Shown: piece by piece, positions 61,224-64,000 of the stretch
How positions within the stretch are numbered: the stretch's first letter is position 1
Layout of the letters: each line of letters begins with the position of its first letter
Origin: Brachyspira hyodysenteriae ATCC 27164
Lineage (GTDB): Bacteria; Spirochaetota; Brachyspiria; Brachyspirales; Brachyspiraceae
DNA length: 64,000 bases
Direction of reading: 5' to 3'
NCBI RefSeq assembly: GCF_001676785.2
Contig: NZ_CP015910.2
Span: forward strand, 2,480,001-2,544,000
Position numbers and translations under genes: made by a program
Notes under the pieces: model-generated
Seen by the model: only the letters and a program-made list of their open reading frames with translations
Told to the model about the DNA's origin: nothing
The model's database searches: none

Positions 61224-62234
61224 ATGATTATTAGTAATAACTTTTTTGGAATAAACAACATGAAAATATTATTAATACTTCCTATATCTTTTCTTTTAAA
61301 TATATTTATAAAAAACATTAAATTTGATCCTTTTGTTTTTATATCAAGGCTTCATTTTATAGCTGAAGATTTATTCAGAAAAAAAGGAAATGCTGAAAAT
61401 AAAATATTAGCTTCTATAATAGGAATATTATCATCTTTGATACTCATAGCAATATGTTTTTTAATTCCTTTCTTTCTTTTAATGCTTTTATACAAAGTAC
61501 ATTTTATATTAGGATTAATAATAGAACTTGCACTATGTTATATAACATTAGGTATTAGAAAGCCTTTGGAAATAAGTTCATATATATATCATAGTTTAAT
61601 AATAGGCGATATAAAAAAAGCTAAGTCTCTTTTGAAAGAAAATGCTGAAGTGGATGCTGATGATATTGAAGATGAACAAATGATAAAAAATACAATAGAA
61701 TATACTATAATAAGCATTGCTGAAGATTATATATACCCTGCTATATTTTTACTATTAGGAGGAGCTCCTTTATGTATAGCATATAAAGTTATTTATGTGC
61801 TTTCTGAAAGTTCTTCTGATACTATATATTTAGATGAAAATAAAACTGATGATATATTTGGAATATTTAATATTAAATTATGCTATATATTAAATATAAT
61901 ACCCTCATTCTTTACTGCTTTAATTTGTATTATCACATCTATATTCTTCAAATATGAATATAAAAATGCAATTTCTGTTTTGAAAAAAGACGGTAAAACT
62001 AATAAGGCAAGATTAGAAGCAGGAATTGCGGGACCTATGAATATAGAACTTGGAGGTGAATATATAAAAGATGGGGAAATATTCGACAGACCATTGGTTG
62101 GTGAATATTTAGAAGATTTAAATCCTAATCATATAGAAAAAGCTAATAAATTTATATTAACTTCTGCTATATTTGCTTTAGCAGCATTGATAATCATCAA
62201 GCTTATTTCTATGCTCATATCTTCAATATTTTAA
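61224..62234 (+). CDS. CobD/CbiB-like adenosylcobinamide-phosphate synthase
   Basis: 336 residues, or 325 if ATG 61260 is used. It is an integral membrane protein: FDPFVFISRLHFIAEDLF (equivalent of the DP...HPV block), IEYTIISIAEDYIYPAIFLL (the enzyme's usual S-x-E-N-x-x-D segment), GGAPLCIAYKVIYVLSESS, NKARLEAGIAGPMNIELGG and a C-terminal helix. CbiB attaches aminopropanol to adenosylcobyric acid. Some usual residues differ (E-D for N-x-x-D), so activity is not assured. Pairing with a CobC-like phosphatase supports a cobalamin role. No cobalamin riboswitch is seen upstream. Confidence 0.75.
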   Translation: MIISNNFFGINNMKILLILPISFLLNIFIKNIKFDPFVFISRLHFIAEDLFRKKGNAENKILASIIGILSSLILIAICFLIPFFLLMLLYKVHFILGLIIELALCYITLGIRKPLEISSYIYHSLIIGDIKKAKSLLKENAEVDADDIEDEQMIKNTIEYTIISIAEDYIYPAIFLLLGGAPLCIAYKVIYVLSESSSDTIYLDENKTDDIFGIFNIKLCYILNIIPSFFTALICIITSIFFKYEYKNAISVLKKDGKTNKARLEAGIAGPMNIELGGEYIKDGEIFDRPLVGEYLEDLNPNHIEKANKFILTSAIFALAALIIIKLISMLISSIF

Positions 62235-62256
62235 AATGATAAATAAAAAATATAAT

Positions 62257-62302
62257 TATAGGCTTTAAATAATATAATATTGATTATTATTTAAAGCCTA
62301 TA
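62257..62302. terminator. Bidirectional terminator
   Basis: An 18-bp stem TATAGGCTTTAAATAATA/TATTATTTAAAGCCTATA between convergent genes, with T runs on the plus side and A runs on the minus side. Confidence 0.9.
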
Positions 62303-62315
62303 TTTTTTATACTAA

Positions 62316-63662
62316 CTATTCATTTTGATAAACTGCTTTACTTACTAAATTATCATTCTTTAAATTCGTATTATAAAATATAAATAAAAACAAAATAGCT
62401 AATATTAACTGTGATGCAGGTACAGCAAACCAAACACCATTAAGTTTCAAGAATAAAGGAAGTATCAATATACATAAAGGACTTACAAGAAAAGGATCTA
62501 TATATGTTAAAAGCGTAGAATATATGCTTTCTCCTGATGAATAAAAATATGCAGTTCCAAGTCTTACTATAGGCTGAAATATAAAACCTGATGATATTAT
62601 AGGAAGCCCCAAACTTATTATAGCATTAGTTTCTATAGATGCCCCAAATAATATTCCAAGTTTATTTCTAAAAATCAATACTATTATTATAAGAAAAGCT
62701 CCAAGTATAATATCAAATAATATACCTTTTTTAAATACTTTTCTCATAAGATCATTTCTGCATGCACCTTTAAAATAACTTATCATAGGCTGACAGCCCT
62801 CTGCAACTCCCTCAAATAAATGCAAAATAGAGCCGTATATATAATTCATTACAGAGTATGCAGTAGTTCCTAAATATCCGCCGTATTTGATGCATTGAAG
62901 ATTATTAAATATCACTATAAGAGAAGGAGCCATAACCAAACCAAATGGAGATAATCCTATTTGCAAAGCTCTCTTTGTCATAGATAAATCAAAATCTGAT
63001 AATCTTATTTTTGTTCTGTTTTTCTTTCTTATAAATAAATAATAAACAGCTATCAAAGCAACTAATCCTTGAGCTATTATTGTAGCTAAAGCAGCACCAA
63101 ACATTTCTAATCTAAACACCATTAAAAATAAATAATCAAGAATAATATTTGTTATAAGTCCAACTCCCATAAAACTCATGGCATGAATAGTTTTTCCTGA
63201 ATTTCTTATTATAGGCATGCTTCCAAATGATATTATTTGAAAACTGCCTCCTAAAATTATAGTAGTAATATATGAATCAGCCTGTTTAAATACCTCATCT
63301 CTTGCACCAAGTAAATATATAAGACTGTTTTTTAATAAAAGAAGAACAATAGTTAATATTATACTAGCTAATATTAAAGAAATAAAAGTATTTACTTTAG
63401 CCCTATTAAATCCTTCTATATTACCCTCTCCAAGATATGTTGACATTATAACAGAGCCTCCCATACCAAGCATAATAGCTACTGCCATAAGCAAAGTACC
63501 TATAGGATAAACTAAATTAATCGCAGTAAGCCCAATATCTCCCATAGAATTGCCAACGAAAAAACCGTCTACAACTATATAAAATCCTCCAAGCATAGTT
63601 GATACTATAGCAGGTAAAACATATTTGAAAAAAGACTTATCCATTTTTTGAATATTCATCAT
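62316..63662 (-). CDS. MATE-family transporter
   Basis: 448 residues, about 12 membrane helices. MDKSFFKYVLPAIVSTMLGG, VVDGFFVGNSMGDIGLTAIN, STYLGEGNIEGFNRAKVN and, in the second half, EGCQPMISYFKGA are typical of the MepA-like MATE branch rather than that of the gene at 25582, so the two are not recent duplicates. Inner-membrane drug or metabolite export coupled to a cation gradient is expected. GGAG lies upstream of the ATG. Confidence 0.9.
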   Translation of the reverse strand: MMNIQKMDKSFFKYVLPAIVSTMLGGFYIVVDGFFVGNSMGDIGLTAINLVYPIGTLLMAVAIMLGMGGSVIMSTYLGEGNIEGFNRAKVNTFISLILASIILTIVLLLLKNSLIYLLGARDEVFKQADSYITTIILGGSFQIISFGSMPIIRNSGKTIHAMSFMGVGLITNIILDYLFLMVFRLEMFGAALATIIAQGLVALIAVYYLFIRKKNRTKIRLSDFDLSMTKRALQIGLSPFGLVMAPSLIVIFNNLQCIKYGGYLGTTAYSVMNYIYGSILHLFEGVAEGCQPMISYFKGACRNDLMRKVFKKGILFDIILGAFLIIIVLIFRNKLGILFGASIETNAIISLGLPIISSGFIFQPIVRLGTAYFYSSGESIYSTLLTYIDPFLVSPLCILILPLFLKLNGVWFAVPASQLILAILFLFIFYNTNLKNDNLVSKAVYQNE

Positions 63663-63833
63663 AATAAACTCCTTTAAAATATAGTCTTATTTCGTACTAT
63701 TAGTAATAGAGTATTATATACATGTTTATTTGTTTGTCAATAGAAAAAGTACGATTTTTTACTTTTTTATTAATATTGAAATATTTAACTTTTAATATAT
63801 ATTTAAAATTATTAATATAAAGAGGAAAGAATT

Positions 63834-64000
63834 ATGACTAAATATAATATAAAATTTTACTTTCTAATATTAATATTATATATAGTATCTTCTTCTTTCA
63901 TATTTTTTGATGATGGAGGAAATATAAAATTTATACCATATACTTCACTGCCAGATAATATTCAGGAATTTGTAAATACATACTTTAGCGAATATGAAGT
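63834..64000 (+). CDS. PepSY-like exported protein, N-terminal part
   Basis: The ATG at 63834 follows AGAGGAAAG. The signal-like KFYFLILILYIVSSSFIF is followed by DDGGNIKFIPYTSLPDNIQE and FVNTYFSEYEV, the opening of the PepSY-like (beta-lactamase-inhibitor-like) family found in tandem in many host-associated bacteria. The frame runs off the window. Function unknown. Confidence 0.6.
   Translation, partial: MTKYNIKFYFLILILYIVSSSFIFFDDGGNIKFIPYTSLPDNIQEFVNTYFSEYE

Overview
The window is AT-rich and reads as the chromosome of an anaerobic spirochaete, most likely Brachyspira. The evidence is the very low GC with A/T-ended codons, a 23S-5S rRNA pair with no 16S beside it, a CheX/CheY/CheR set next to bactofilin and mreBCD, spirochaete-type periplasmic and outer-membrane proteins, and a K+-dependent membrane pyrophosphatase. 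The genus is an inference from gene content; no database was searched.

Layout. 1-2 kb: end of a lipoprotein gene, an HD-domain protein, a HicAB pair whose toxin gene is frameshifted, and a DUF4160/DUF2442 pair. 2-21 kb: an accessory, defence-like island read almost entirely on the minus strand and cut into blocks by at least 14 copies of a dispersed repeat. Its core has the inverted ends CCGCAC and GTGCGG and is followed by CTGATTACCCAACATCA. Block A holds a 5'-truncated DNA methyltransferase module with an internal stop, a frameshifted coiled-coil gene and a membrane protein with 126-bp tandem repeats. Block B holds a second truncated methyltransferase module with a different specificity region, a structured leader, a 43-residue hydrophobic ORF, a retron-type reverse transcriptase and a membrane protein related to that of block A. 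Block C holds a RES-domain protein with an uncharacterised partner and a complete type IIG-like restriction-modification protein. Beyond the last island repeat lie a D12-class adenine methylase and an OLD-like ATPase/Toprim protein.

21-36 kb: ileS, an FkbM methyltransferase gene preceded by a 20-copy heptanucleotide repeat in its probable 5' UTR, a MATE transporter, a frameshifted glycine-zipper membrane protein flanked by relatives of the island repeat, a Bax-inhibitor-1 protein, small membrane proteins, and rrf and rrl on the minus strand. 36-53 kb, mainly plus strand: a cyclic-nucleotide-binding-like protein, a decayed region, then a long co-directional run cheX-cheY-cheR-bactofilin-TPR-mreB-mreC-mreD-CYTH, followed by an outer-membrane protein, a DUF4390 protein, two NlpC/P60 paralogues and ftsH. 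53-64 kb: HxlR regulator with divergent SDR gene, P1 peptidase, outer-membrane protein, chemoreceptor, hppA, a histidine phosphatase with CobD/CbiB, a second MATE transporter and the start of a PepSY-like gene.

The best candidate for an undescribed system is the retron-like locus of block B (about 7.3-9.75 kb) within a repeat-bounded array of exchangeable defence cassettes that also carries silent methyltransferase specificity modules.
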